DNA of 64,000 nt from Paraburkholderia sp. (GCF_024281035.1 NZ_JAMXLH010000066.1:1-64000), one strand, 5' to 3'; counted from the first letter of the stretch, positions 18,201-26,692 are shown. Numbers and translations are program-made. Notes: generated by a model not told the origin, from the letters alone.

Positions 18201-20118
18201 CCGTATCGACTACATAACGGATGCCCGGCACCGTGAGCGACGTTTCCGCGACGTTGGTGGCGAGCACGATGCGGCGCGCGTTCGACGGCTTGAATACGCG
18301 CTCCTGCTCCTGGGCCGAAAGCCGCGCGAAGAGCGGCAGGATTTCCGTGTGCGGCGGATGATGCTTGCGCAGCGCCTCGGCGGCGTCGCGAATTTCGCGC
18401 TCGCCCGGCAGGAACACGAGCACGTCGCCCGAACCTTCGCGGCACAGTTCGTCGACGGCGTCGACGATCGCATCCATCAGATCGCGATCGCGCGCCGAGT
18501 CGCGCTGCGGCTTGCCTTTTTCGCGCCCCGTCGTGCCCTGGGCAGCCTTCACCGCCGGACTGTCCTCGACCACCGGCCGGTAGCGCACCTCGACCGGATA
18601 CAGCCGCCCGCTCACCTCGATCACGGGCGCGGGCGTCTCCTCGCCGCCGAAATGGCGCGCGAAACGGTCGGCGTCGATGGTCGCCGACGTCACGATGAGC
18701 TTCAGGTCCGGCCTGCGCGGCAAGATCTCTTTCAGATAGCCGAGCAGGAAGTCGATGTTGAGACTGCGTTCGTGCGCTTCGTCGATGATGATCGTGTCGT
18801 AGGCCTTGAGCAGCGGATCGGTCTGCGTCTCGGCAAGCAGGATGCCGTCGGTCATCAGCTTGACCGAGGCGCCCGGCGAGAGGTTGTCCGTGAAGCGCAC
18901 CTTGTAGCCCACCACCTCGCCGAACGGCGTGGCGAGTTCGTCGGCGATCCGGCGCGCGGTGGCCGACGCCGCGATCCGGCGCGGCTGCGTGTGGCCGATG
19001 AGCCCCGTGCCGCCCGCGCCCAGGCCGCGCCCGAGCGCGAGCGCGATCTTCGGCAACTGCGTGGTCTTGCCCGAGCCGGTCTCGCCGCTCACGATCACGA
19101 CCTGGTTTTCGGCGATGGCGCGCGCGATTTCCTCGCGGCGGCCGCTGACCGGCAGCGCCTCGGGGAATTTGATGGGCGGAACGGGATTCAGCTCGACGAC
19201 GCGGCGCGCGGGGCGTTCGGTGCGCTCCTTGTGTTCTTTGCGTTCCTTGCTTTCCTTGCGTTCGCCGTTTGCGGCGGGCGCAGGCGCGGGCACGCCCGCC
19301 TGCGGCGGCGCTTCGCGCGAGACGCGCGCTTCGGCCGGTTCAGGCGCGCGCGCTGCCGTGCCCTGCGGCTGGCGAGGCCTGGCGTCGCGCGATCCTGGCG
19401 AAGACGTGCGCAGCGCCGGCTGTTGCGCGCGCGGCGCGGCTGGCCGATCGCCCGACGGCTTCGGCGGCTGCGCGTCGCGCCGCTCGGTGTGCGCTCCGCG
19501 TGCGGGCGACGGATTGTCGTTGCGCGGCTTCGCGGGTTGCTCGCGACGCGGTTTATGTTGCTGAGGCTGCGGTTGTTGCTGCGGTCGTGACTGTGACTGC
19601 GGCTGCGGCTGCGATTGCCGCTGCGGCTGCGGCTGCGATTGGGACTGCGGTTGCAGTTGCGGTTGTGACTGCGACTGCGGTTGTGACTGTGACTGCGGCT
19701 GGGATTTCGCCTGTGCCACTGCCTGCTGCCCCGCCTGCCGCTCGCGCGGGTGCGCCGGTTGCACGCGCTCGCTCCCGGATTTCGCCTGCGGTTTCGCTTG
19801 CGGCTTCGCTTGCTGCTGCATTTGCGGCTGCGTTTCAGGCTGCTTTTCGCCCGTCGCGGGCTGCTTTTCGCGCTCCGCGGGCTGTTGCCGCGGCTGCGGC
19901 TGAGCGAGCGGTTTATCCGCGCGCTTTTGCTGGTTGCTCGCGCCGCCAGGCGGTCCGCCACGCACGAGTTCCGCGAGCCGTTGCGCCGACGCCGGCTTCG
20001 GCGCCTCGGCATAGCGCTGCGCGCCACGTTTTTCGTGCGCACCATCGCGCGCCGCGCCGGTCTCGTCGCGGCTGTTGCTGCCCTGCCCGCCGACAGGTCT
20101 TTTGGGTACATTCGACAT
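15283..20118 (-). CDS. hrpA: ATP-dependent RNA helicase HrpA with long PQ-rich N-terminus
   Basis: 1611-aa DEAH-box helicase. The core has Walker A GETGSGKTT at about residue 345, DEAH in IIIDEAHERSLN, SAT in VTSATIDADR and QRAGRCGR (motif VI). These are followed by the HA2/OB region and the DUF3418 C-terminal domain of proteobacterial HrpA. E. coli HrpA is about 1300 aa; most of the excess is residues 1-310, a low-complexity segment rich in Pro, Gln, Lys and Ser with tandem PQ/SQ units at about 138-185. Only 23 nt separate its ATG from the divergent argA ATG. Confidence 0.95.
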   Translation of the reverse strand: MSNVPKRPVGGQGSNSRDETGAARDGAHEKRGAQRYAEAPKPASAQRLAELVRGGPPGGASNQQKRADKPLAQPQPRQQPAEREKQPATGEKQPETQPQMQQQAKPQAKPQAKSGSERVQPAHPRERQAGQQAVAQAKSQPQSQSQPQSQSQPQLQPQSQSQPQPQRQSQPQPQSQSRPQQQPQPQQHKPRREQPAKPRNDNPSPARGAHTERRDAQPPKPSGDRPAAPRAQQPALRTSSPGSRDARPRQPQGTAARAPEPAEARVSREAPPQAGVPAPAPAANGERKESKERKEHKERTERPARRVVELNPVPPIKFPEALPVSGRREEIARAIAENQVVIVSGETGSGKTTQLPKIALALGRGLGAGGTGLIGHTQPRRIAASATARRIADELATPFGEVVGYKVRFTDNLSPGASVKLMTDGILLAETQTDPLLKAYDTIIIDEAHERSLNIDFLLGYLKEILPRRPDLKLIVTSATIDADRFARHFGGEETPAPVIEVSGRLYPVEVRYRPVVEDSPAVKAAQGTTGREKGKPQRDSARDRDLMDAIVDAVDELCREGSGDVLVFLPGEREIRDAAEALRKHHPPHTEILPLFARLSAQEQERVFKPSNARRIVLATNVAETSLTVPGIRYVVDTGLARVKRYSYRNKVEQLQIESIAQAAANQRAGRCGRVADGICIRLYEEQDFLSRPKFSDPEILRSSLATVILRMKSLHLTAIETFPFIEPPPGRAIADGYQLLGELGAVDDDNALTPLGRELARLPLDPRVGRMILGARDEQSLREVLIIASALSVQDPRDRPIEAQEQADQAHRRFADERSEFLQWLKIWAWFEEAVAHKKSNRQLIDSCRANFLSHLRLREWRDVHSQLLTVVREHGWRINESVATYEQIHHALLTGLLGNIGLKADDEPHFLGARGIKFHLWPGSALVKKAGRWVVAAELVETSRLYARCIAKIEPEWLEKVGAHLLKKSLSEPHWEKRAAQVSAYERGVLYGLPVYQRRRVAFGRQDPVRARELFIRGALVEGEFDTKLAFFAHNRKLLADIEQLEHKSRRQDVLVDDELIYGYYDQAIPAGIYSGASFERWYRDEVKKSGQPEDRQRLLYLSRDDLMRHEAAGVTTDLFPKRMTMSGVAMALTYHFEPGSPRDGVTLAVPLYALNQVDARRCEWLVQGMLKEKAQLLLKSLPQKLRRHCVPLPDYAAGFAERVSGERFGARGLLEALIEDVREQKQIALKLADFKLETLPAHLFMNFKVIDEHGRQLAMGRNLAQLRAELGAQAQQQFQKLAASATAQVAQTGESLPEQRVQPGAAARTSVPSDAAEPVVTATALYENLTTWNFGKLPELLEIRRGGQTLFGYPALVDRGTHCDVEVFDSPEEAARIHCAGLRRLFALQLREPIRYLEKNLPGLREMAMHFMARATQEELRDQLIELALDRACLQDPLPADDAAFHARRDEGRGRLSLLAQEIARLVGQILAEYASVAKKLVQARAFGQAAVDMQAQLDALTGKRFIVDTPYAQLVHFPRYLKGIALRIDKLRADAARDARQFAEFQPLLQQYQRALSQRGGVFDPRLSEFRWLLEELRISLFAQELRTPMPVSVKRLYKVWESMQR
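19558..19712 (-). repeat. PQ/SQ codon repeat in hrpA
   Basis: Degenerate six-base units (coding Ser-Gln, Pro-Gln, Arg-Gln) repeat across the region encoding residues about 138-185. The bases vary between CAG/CAA and TCG/CCG-type codons, so the repetition is conserved at protein level more than at DNA level. Confidence 0.75.
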
Positions 20119-20126
20119 GGGGGCGC

Positions 20127-20134
20127 ATTATAAT
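20127..20134. promoter_or_regulatory. Palindromic -10 element between hrpA and argA
   Basis: ATTATAAT contains TATAAT on both strands. It ends 7 nt before the argA ATG (20142) and, on the other strand, 8 nt before the hrpA ATG (20118). No Shine-Dalgarno sequence precedes either start. This geometry predicts leaderless or near-leaderless mRNAs on both sides. No good -35 was found. Confidence 0.5.
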
Positions 20135-20141
20135 CCCGGGC

Positions 20142-21521
20142 ATGAATTCCCAAACCGACCTCGTCCCCGCGCCCGCAGGCTCGCCGGCTTCCTCCGGCGC
20201 CGCGGAGTCCGTCTCGCAGCACGCGCAGTTCGTCGACTGGATGCGATCGGTCGCACCCTACATTCACGCGTTCCATAACAAGACGTTCGTCGTCGGTTTT
20301 GGCGGCGAGGTCGTGCACCAGAATCTGCTCAACGCGCTCGTCGCCGACATCGCGCTGTTGCAGGCCATGGGCATCCAGATCGTGCTCGTGCACGGCTCGC
20401 GCCCGCAGGTCGAGGAGCAGATGAGCCTGCACGGCGTCGAATCGGAGTTCTCGCACGGCATGCGCATTACCGACGCGCGGGCGCTCGAATCGGCGAAGGA
20501 AGCCGCGGGCGAAGTGCGTCTCGACATCGAGGCCGCGATCAGCCAGGGTCTGCCGAACACGCCGATGGCGCACGCGCACATCAGCGTCGTCTCGGGCAAC
20601 TTCGTGACGGCGCGGCCCGTGGGCATTCTCGACGGGGTCGACTTTCAGCACACGGGTCTCGTGCGCAAGATCGACGCCGACTCGATCAGACATTCGCTGG
20701 CGAGCCGCAAGCTCGTGCTGCTCTCGCCGCTCGGTTTCTCGCCGACCGGCGAGGCGTTCAATCTGTCGATGGAAGACGTTGCGTCGGCTGCAGCCATCGG
20801 GCTGCGCGCCGACAAGATTATTTTCCTTACGGAAACACCGGGCCTCATCGACGCGGAAGGCGAGTTGATCCGTGAACTGTCGCTCGACGACGCCTACAAG
20901 CTGCACGAAAGCGGCACCGTGCTCGGCGACGCGGCCTTCTATCTGAAGCACTCGATTCGCGCGTGCCGCGGCGGCGTCGGCCGTGCGCACATCATTCCGT
21001 ACGCGCTCGACGGCAGTGTCCTGCTCGAACTGTTCCTGCACGACGGCGTGGGCACCATGATCTCGTACGAGAACCTGGAGAGCCTGCGCGAAGCGACGCC
21101 CGACGACGTCGGCGGCATTCTCACGCTGATCGAACCGCTCGAAATGGACGGCACGCTCGTGCGCCGCGGCCGTCACCAGATCGAGCGCGACATCGACCAC
21201 TTCTCGGTGATCGAGCACGACGGCGTGCTGTTCGGCTGTGCAGCGCTGTATGCGTATCCGCAGGAGCGCATCGGCGAGATGGCGTGCCTGACCGTGTCGC
21301 CCGAAGCGCAAGGCGCGGGCGACGGCGAGCGCCTCCTGCGCCGCATCGAGCAGCGCGCGCGGGCGCGCGGCCTCACGCGCATCTTCGTGCTGACGACGCG
21401 CACCGAACACTGGTTCCTCAAACGCGGCTTCGTGAAGGCAACGGTCGACGACCTGCCCGAAGATCGCCGCCGGCTCTACAACTGGCAGCGCAAGTCGCTC
21501 GTGCTGATGAAACAGCTTTGA
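20142..21521 (+). CDS. argA: Amino-acid N-acetyltransferase (N-acetylglutamate synthase)
   Basis: 459-aa enzyme of arginine biosynthesis. An N-terminal amino-acid-kinase-like regulatory domain (about 25-290: TFVVGFGGEVV, VHGSRPQVEEQM) is followed by a C-terminal GNAT acetyltransferase domain (MACLTVSPEAQGAGDGERLL). This is the ArgA two-domain architecture, with a C-terminal HWFLKRGF segment. Start at 20142 gives the expected N-terminus. Divergent from hrpA and followed closely by yggX. Confidence 0.95.
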   Translation: MNSQTDLVPAPAGSPASSGAAESVSQHAQFVDWMRSVAPYIHAFHNKTFVVGFGGEVVHQNLLNALVADIALLQAMGIQIVLVHGSRPQVEEQMSLHGVESEFSHGMRITDARALESAKEAAGEVRLDIEAAISQGLPNTPMAHAHISVVSGNFVTARPVGILDGVDFQHTGLVRKIDADSIRHSLASRKLVLLSPLGFSPTGEAFNLSMEDVASAAAIGLRADKIIFLTETPGLIDAEGELIRELSLDDAYKLHESGTVLGDAAFYLKHSIRACRGGVGRAHIIPYALDGSVLLELFLHDGVGTMISYENLESLREATPDDVGGILTLIEPLEMDGTLVRRGRHQIERDIDHFSVIEHDGVLFGCAALYAYPQERIGEMACLTVSPEAQGAGDGERLLRRIEQRARARGLTRIFVLTTRTEHWFLKRGFVKATVDDLPEDRRRLYNWQRKSLVLMKQL

Positions 21522-21584
21522 GCGTCCTCATCTACCGATGAAGCGCGACACCCCCCACACAAACGACTACAGGAGTAGCACAGC

Positions 21585-21860
21585 ATGGCCCGTATGATCC
21601 AATGCGCAAAGCTCGGCAAGGAAGCCGAGGGTCTCGACTTTCCGCCGCTGCCCGGCGAACTCGGCAAGCGCATCTATGAAAGCGTTTCGAAGGAAGCCTG
21701 GCAGATGTGGCTCAAGCACCAGACCATGCTGATCAACGAAAACCGCCTGAACATGGCCGACCCGCGCGCGCGTCAATACCTGATCAAGCAGACGGAGAAG
21801 TTCTTCTTCGGCGACGGCGCCGACCAGGCAGCGGGCTACGTGCCGCCGACCGAGGGCTGA
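21585..21860 (+). CDS. yggX: Oxidative damage protection protein / Fe(II) trafficking protein
   Basis: 91-aa YggX family protein that protects Fe-S clusters. It starts with the diagnostic MARMIQCAKLGKEAEGLDFP, including the conserved Cys7, and contains WQMWLKHQTMLINENRLN. Length is normal. RBS CAGGAG precedes the start; 63 nt after argA and probably co-transcribed with it. Ends at a strong terminator. Confidence 0.97.
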   Translation: MARMIQCAKLGKEAEGLDFPPLPGELGKRIYESVSKEAWQMWLKHQTMLINENRLNMADPRARQYLIKQTEKFFFGDGADQAAGYVPPTEG

Positions 21861-21909
21861 TCCCAGCCCCGGCCTCGCCCACTCGCGACAGGCCGCCCGC
21901 CGGCATGAA

Positions 21910-21940
21910 GAAATCCGCGCCCCCAGCGCGGATTTCTTTT
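21910..21940 (+). terminator. Rho-independent terminator after yggX
   Basis: Stem GAAATCCGCGC / GCGCGGATTTC with loop CCCCA, followed by TTTT. It lies 50 nt after the yggX stop and also faces the convergent phosphoesterase gene. Confidence 0.9.
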
Positions 21941-21977
21941 GTGCACTCTTTTTGCACTGTTTTGCGGCAGTAGCGCG

Positions 21978-22457
21978 TTACGCGACTAGCTGCGCATGCT
22001 CGACGCCTAGTTCGCCCGATTTTCCGATGATCAACATCGCGGCCGAAACGGGCAATCTGAAACGGCGTGGCCCTGCGCTGCCCGGATTCACATAGAGCAC
22101 ACCATCGCGAACCTCCAGCGAAGGCTTATGTGAATGGCCGCTCACGACCACTGCGACGCCCGTGCTCACGGGATCGTCGCGCAGGTCCCGTAATTCGTGC
22201 ACGACCGCGATCTTCACCCCGCCGAGTTCCAGCACCGTTTGCAGCGGAAGCGCTTCTGCCCATGCTCCGCGATCGTTATTGCCGCGCACGGCGGTCAGCG
22301 GTGCAATCGCGCTGAGTGCGGCAAGCACGGACGAATCGCAAATGTCCCCCGCGTGAACGATCGCGTCACAGCCGGCAAGAAAACGCAGCAGTTCGGGCCG
22401 AACCAGATTGTGCGTATCGGAAACCAGGGCAACGCGAAGCGAGTTTTGTGCGCGCAT
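21978..22457 (-). CDS. YfcE/MJ0936-type metallophosphoesterase
   Basis: 159-aa phosphodiesterase of the calcineurin-like superfamily. Metal-ligand motifs are SDTHN, HAGDICD, RGNND and VVSGHSHKP, followed by NPGSAG, in the order typical of the small YfcE-type enzymes. Cytosolic. The physiological phosphodiester is unknown. Convergent with yggX. Confidence 0.9.
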   Translation of the reverse strand: MRAQNSLRVALVSDTHNLVRPELLRFLAGCDAIVHAGDICDSSVLAALSAIAPLTAVRGNNDRGAWAEALPLQTVLELGGVKIAVVHELRDLRDDPVSTGVAVVVSGHSHKPSLEVRDGVLYVNPGSAGPRRFRLPVSAAMLIIGKSGELGVEHAQLVA

Positions 22458-22568
22458 GGGTTGTGCAGATGCGGTCTGGCACGCGAAGCGCGTGCAAATG
22501 GGGCTCAGGCGCGATTATTGTCGACGGTGTTCAGCGCCTGGGTACGATCGGAAACCCACGACCCGGTT

Positions 22569-22943
22569 TCAGGCCTCGCCCTCAGCCGCGCCCTCGTCCG
22601 CACTGAAGTAAACGGTGAGCCAGACGGTCGGCACCGTCTCGTCGGTCCATGCCACGCGATGCCGGCAATGTGCAGGAATATGCACGTAGTCGCCCGGCAG
22701 CAACTGACGCCGAACGGGCATGTCGGCTTCGAATTGCAGGGCCGCGGCGCCAGTCAGCACCACCACCCATTCTTCGCGCGGATCGTCGTACCAGAATCCA
22801 TCCGGGTTCGCCTGGCCTGTCGATATGATCCGCTCGATCACCAAACCGCGCCGCGTCACCAGCCGGTCGAAGCGCTCGTCGGTCGCTTCGTGCTCGATGC
22901 CCACGAACAGGTTGCCGGACGCACCCGGCGAGATCGCGCTCAT
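22569..22943 (-). CDS. Cupin domain protein
   Basis: 124-aa single cupin. PREEWVVVLTGAAALQFE and LLPGDYVHIPAHCRHRV correspond to the two cupin motifs; the metal-ligand pattern is partly degenerate in motif 1. The ATG overlaps the stop of the upstream flavoprotein gene (ATGA), so the two are translationally coupled. Function unknown. Confidence 0.85.
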   Translation of the reverse strand: MSAISPGASGNLFVGIEHEATDERFDRLVTRRGLVIERIISTGQANPDGFWYDDPREEWVVVLTGAAALQFEADMPVRRQLLPGDYVHIPAHCRHRVAWTDETVPTVWLTVYFSADEGAAEGEA

Positions 22944-24325
22944 TTCAGTGGCCTCAGCCCGTCGAGCAGCGTCGGCACCAGCTCGCTCACGGTCGGATGA
23001 ATATGCATTGCAAACTGCAGCGTCGTGTACGGCGCATCGGCGGTCATGATGTCGATGAACGTGTGGATCGCTTCGTCGCCCTCGATGCCGAAGATCGACG
23101 CGCCCAGTATTCGCTTCGTCTGCGCATCCACCAGCGCCTTCATGAAACCGTCCGTCTCGCCGCGCTCACGGGCACGGCCCACGCGCGACATCGGCATGGT
23201 CGAAACAAGTGCAGGCCGCCCGCTCTCGCGCACCGCACGTTCGCTCATGCCCACGCGCGCGAGCGGCGGATCGACGAACACCGCGTAGGCCGGGATGCGC
23301 TTGTCGGCACTGCGATTCCCGCCATCGAGCAGATTGGCCGCGATGATTTGATAGTCGTCGTATGAGCTATGCGTAAACGCGCCGCGCCCGTTCACATCGC
23401 CAAGCGCCCAGACGCCTTCGACCTTCGTGCGCAACTGTCCGTCGACCGGAATGATGCCGTGCGCGTCGCGTGCGATGCCCGCCGCTTCCAGCCCCAGATC
23501 ATCGGTGTTCGGGATGCGTCCCGTCGCGAACAGCAGATGCGAGACATCGAGCACACCATCGTCGAGGGCAATGCGTGTGCCGCCGTCGCCGAGCGGCTCG
23601 ACGGCGCGCGGGGCCGTTCCGAAGCGAAACTCGACACCCTCGCGCGTCATCACCTCCTGTACCGCAAGGGCGACATCTTCATCTTCGCGCGCAAGCACGC
23701 GCGCACCGCGCACGAGCACCGTGACGCGGCTGCCGAACCGCCGGAAGATCTGCGCGAATTCCAGCGCGATATAGCTGCCGCCGACGATCGCCAGATGCGA
23801 CGGCAGTACCTCTAGCGCAAGGATCGAGGAATTGGTTTCGTATCGGATACGTTCGAGGCCGGGAAGCGACGGCACCGAGGCGCGCGTGCCGGTATTGAGG
23901 AAAATTTCCGGGGCGTCGAGTGCGAGCGACTCTCCACCGGCTACCTCGACGCTCACCGCATGCGGCCCCGTGAAGCGCGCGTGTCCCTGAAACACCGTGA
24001 CATTCGGCGTCGCACGCAGCCAGCGCTCGACGCCATCGCGCGAAGCACCGATGATGCGGTCCTTGCGCGCCTTCACGAAAGCGAGATCGACGCGCACGTC
24101 ACCGTCGACCTGCACGCCAAAGTCAGCTGCATGGCGTGCGACATGCGCGGCGCGCGCGCAGGCGACATAAGCCTTGGTCGGCGTACATCCGACGTTCACA
24201 CAGGTGCCGCCGAACGCAGCGCGCTCGATCACCGCTGTCTTGCGGCCGCTCTTGCCGAGGCGCACGGCAAGCGCGGGCCCGCTCTGCCCCGTGCCGATCA
24301 CGATTGCGTCGAAATGTTGTGACAT
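22940..24325 (-). CDS. FAD-dependent disulfide reductase (mercuric reductase-like)
   Basis: 461-aa class I pyridine nucleotide-disulfide oxidoreductase. FAD-binding VIGTGQSGPALA is followed by the redox pair in GGTCVNVGCTPTKA, NAD(P)-binding IVGGSYIALEFAQ, FATGRIPNTDDLGLE and WALGDVNGRGAFTHSSY. The C-terminal dimerisation domain ends IHPTVSELVPTLLDGL. It lacks the N-terminal HMA domain and the C-terminal vicinal Cys pair of true mercuric reductases, so Hg(II) reduction is not supported. Start at MSQHF (RBS GGAGAGGCGGC). Coupled to the cupin. Confidence 0.88.
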   Translation of the reverse strand: MSQHFDAIVIGTGQSGPALAVRLGKSGRKTAVIERAAFGGTCVNVGCTPTKAYVACARAAHVARHAADFGVQVDGDVRVDLAFVKARKDRIIGASRDGVERWLRATPNVTVFQGHARFTGPHAVSVEVAGGESLALDAPEIFLNTGTRASVPSLPGLERIRYETNSSILALEVLPSHLAIVGGSYIALEFAQIFRRFGSRVTVLVRGARVLAREDEDVALAVQEVMTREGVEFRFGTAPRAVEPLGDGGTRIALDDGVLDVSHLLFATGRIPNTDDLGLEAAGIARDAHGIIPVDGQLRTKVEGVWALGDVNGRGAFTHSSYDDYQIIAANLLDGGNRSADKRIPAYAVFVDPPLARVGMSERAVRESGRPALVSTMPMSRVGRARERGETDGFMKALVDAQTKRILGASIFGIEGDEAIHTFIDIMTADAPYTTLQFAMHIHPTVSELVPTLLDGLRPLK

Positions 24326-24481
24326 GCCGCCTCTCCTTCGTGAGTTTGCGAGAACGCAGTGCACTGACCGCAGTTCCGTAACGATTCGCGGCATCTTACG
24401 CCTGTCGTTTTAACGGCGGCGCCCGCGCGCACGTGTGCCGCCAGGCGGTATCCAGAGGCGCATTTTCCGTAAGGAAATCGG

Positions 24482-24517
24482 GAAAAAAAGAGCCGCCCCG
24501 CAGCGCGGCACGGCTCA
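24482..24517 (-). terminator. Terminator downstream of small ORF 24597-24791
   Basis: On the minus strand GAGCCG...CGGCTC closes a GC-rich hairpin followed by seven T. It sits about 80 nt after the stop of the 64-aa ORF and before the flavoprotein gene, supporting transcription of the small ORF. Confidence 0.65.
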
Positions 24518-24596
24518 CGGACTCACGCTACAGCACTGAACAAACCGTGCCGGCGCGCGTCAGGGGATCGGGGTTTCGTATCGGCAATCCGGGGCT

Positions 24597-24791
24597 TCAG
24601 TGAACGCATTCACCGTGCGCAGCGCACAACAGTTCGCGCGAGCGTTGCAGAGCGGCACGCGCACTGCGCGTGGCGACGATCAGCCCGACCTGGCTCAAAT
24701 TGAAGTCGGTCGAAACCATCATCTGCATTAGGTCCACCATGGGTAAAACGAGTGCAGGTTGAAATAACTGGCGTTCGATAAAGGATTTCAT
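24597..24791 (-). CDS. Small hypothetical protein, 64 aa
   Basis: Not recognised. It starts MKSFIERQLFQPALVLPMVD, has a hydrophobic/methionine-rich first half (PMVDLMQMMVSTDFN), and ends in a Cys/His-containing tail. A good RBS (CGGGAG, 7 nt spacing) and a terminator on the correct strand make it more credible than the overlapping ORFs. No signal peptide or clear membrane helix. Confidence 0.45.
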   Translation of the reverse strand: MKSFIERQLFQPALVLPMVDLMQMMVSTDFNLSQVGLIVATRSARAALQRSRELLCAAHGECVH

Positions 24792-25658
24792 AATGGCTCC
24801 CGCTTCGCCATCACCTCCCGCGGGATGCCATGGCGTTTCCATGTGTGCCATTCTAGAAACCCGCCATTCCCCGATAAATGGGCCGAATACGAAGTCACTT
24901 GTCGCGCAAGATGAACAATCGACGCAGAACAGCCGCTCGGGTCCGGCAGCGCGCCGTTTTTCCGAACCAGATTCCCTTTCGCACGCAGCAGACGTGAATT
25001 CGTTTGCTGACGTTCGACGTGATGCGGCGCAGCGTACGGCTTCGCCAAACGCCTTCACATCGTCGCGACAACACGGCGTCACATCACGCAAGGCGCAGCG
25101 GTGAAGCGATCGCAAACCCTATCCGACGAAGCATGACGTGTACGCACGCTCAGCTACGTTTCTCGGGCAGCACCTGCTGCACCGCATCACCGCAAAACAC
25201 GCCAATTCTTGCGATGAATTCCTGAGTCGCGCGAGCAGCAACCGGAAACGAAATCTGGCGGCGGGCATTCGTCGACCGCGCCATGATCGTCTTCGCACTT
25301 CGTCTCGCGAACCGCACCGTGACACGCCGTGCGGGCTCACGAAGGCGGCTAGCACAAGGCCTCCAGAACATCGGCGCGTGCAGCCACGGAGGACTCTTCC
25401 GTTCGTCCTACCTGGCTTCCAGATCGGCGCCAGATCGGCAACCGTGCCGCCCACAACCAGTCGGCCGCGCTGTCCCGGTTGCAGACGCAACCGTTATCAC
25501 CCGGCTGGTAACGTTCGGCGCGTGAGTCTGCGGGCCGATTGACACTGAGTCGTCGCAATGCGGCGCAGCATAAGTGCGGCACATCGCGTCATCCCGATTC
25601 TTATAGGTTGCAATCACTGCCATGACGCGGCGACAATGCACCGGTATCTGGAGGATCT
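24792..25658. other. Region without a recognisable gene
   Basis: Several short ORFs overlap on both strands, but none combines family-like sequence, a convincing RBS and normal composition. The best is a minus-strand ORF ending at 25150, whose C-terminal 44 aa begin MARSTNARRQISFP. It could be a small protein but cannot be supported. No structured RNA or repeat was seen. Confidence 0.4.
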
Positions 25659-25931
25659 ATGAGAGGACTCGTCCTGCTAGCCGGAGTCAGCGTGCTGGCA
25701 GCGTGCACATCGGTAACCGATGTGCACTCGCAACAAGATGGGCATTTGATCGTGACGAGCCGCGCACGCTGGAACATCGTGTCCTGGAATCGCGTGCGCA
25801 ACGCCGGTATCGGCGAGGCACAGGCCTACTGCAAAAAATTCAGGAAGGAAATGCACACCGTCGAAATGCACACCGAGGGGCTGCGCGACGTAACGGCGCA
25901 GTCAGTCGTATTGATCTTCGACTGCATCTGA
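25659..25931 (+). CDS. Small putative lipoprotein, 90 aa
   Basis: Begins MRGLVLLAGVSVLAACTSVTD, a signal peptide ending in a LAAC lipobox with Cys16. The mature part contains WNIVSWNRVRNAGIGEAQAYCKKF and a second Cys pair position near the C-terminus (FDCI). RBS CTGGAGGATCT lies directly before the ATG. Family not recognised beyond a general outer-membrane/periplasmic lipoprotein. Confidence 0.7.
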   Translation: MRGLVLLAGVSVLAACTSVTDVHSQQDGHLIVTSRARWNIVSWNRVRNAGIGEAQAYCKKFRKEMHTVEMHTEGLRDVTAQSVVLIFDCI

Positions 25932-26692
25932 ACCGGTACGTCCACTGCCTGGCGCTGCAGGCCGCCAGGTCCAGCAGGCCGAGCATGCCATCCGATCCGC
26001 AACCCTTTCCGTTCGCGACATCTTTCTCATTGTCGAAATAAATTATTGTCGTTCTCCCTAATATTCAGACAGCATTCCTGGGATAAACTGGCGACACATT
26101 TCGTTACGCTTCGTCGCAGGTGGTTACATGGTGACCGCATTCCTGATTGTGTGTCCGTTCGGGATTCTTGCCCTGTTTGGTTTCGCCCGGATGATCGATC
26201 CGCGCACGGGTCGATTCCGACACCGATAGTCCCTGCCGCTTCAGCCGTTGTTCGCACTGGTAGTCCGAATCACCAGCCACATCGGTCATTCGGGCAGGCG
26301 CGATCAACCGGGTTCACCGCGTGGGGTTCGTCGCCTGGTGTTCGCCGCATCGCCGCGGTGGAAACCTTCGCGCGGCAGCGCCCGTCTCCTTCCCCGTAGT
26401 TGCACGCAAGCGCAATGCGCTCGGCCTGTTGGTCCACTCGCGCCGGAGCCGCTGTCATGCGCTGCGCGCCCTTGCTACGCGACGCTTGCGCAAGCGGCAC
26501 CGGTACAACACGGCTCTGTCCTGCGCACAACCCACATCGCCCATCTGGATCTCACATGTCGTCTCGTGCGATCGGTGAAGCCGACACGCACCTGAGTAGC
26601 GCTCGATACCCGCCGCGAACGATAAATTCGCATCACTAATGAGACTTGGCTAACAGACGCGCGAAGCACGTCTTGAACCGGTCGCAGAAAAA
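25932..26692. other. Region without a recognised gene (one possible micro-ORF)
   Basis: Overlapping ORFs here look compositionally random. A 33-codon ORF at 26129-26230 (+) encodes a hydrophobic stretch (TAFLIVCPFGILALFGF) followed by a basic tail. It could be a small membrane protein, preceded by AGGTGG, but is otherwise unsupported. Confidence 0.3.

Noticed and set aside
19558..19712. CRISPR-like or satellite DNA repeat
   Set aside because: It is an in-frame PQ/SQ codon repeat inside hrpA with no unique spacers. No CRISPR array was seen anywhere in the window.
22940..24325. Mercuric reductase (merA)
   Set aside because: No HMA domain, no C-terminal Cys pair and no other mer genes, so only the general flavoprotein reductase family can be claimed.
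25150..25371. Small minus-strand ORF ending MARSTNARRQISFP... as a gene
   Set aside because: No convincing RBS, no family resemblance, overlaps equally plausible ORFs on the other strand.
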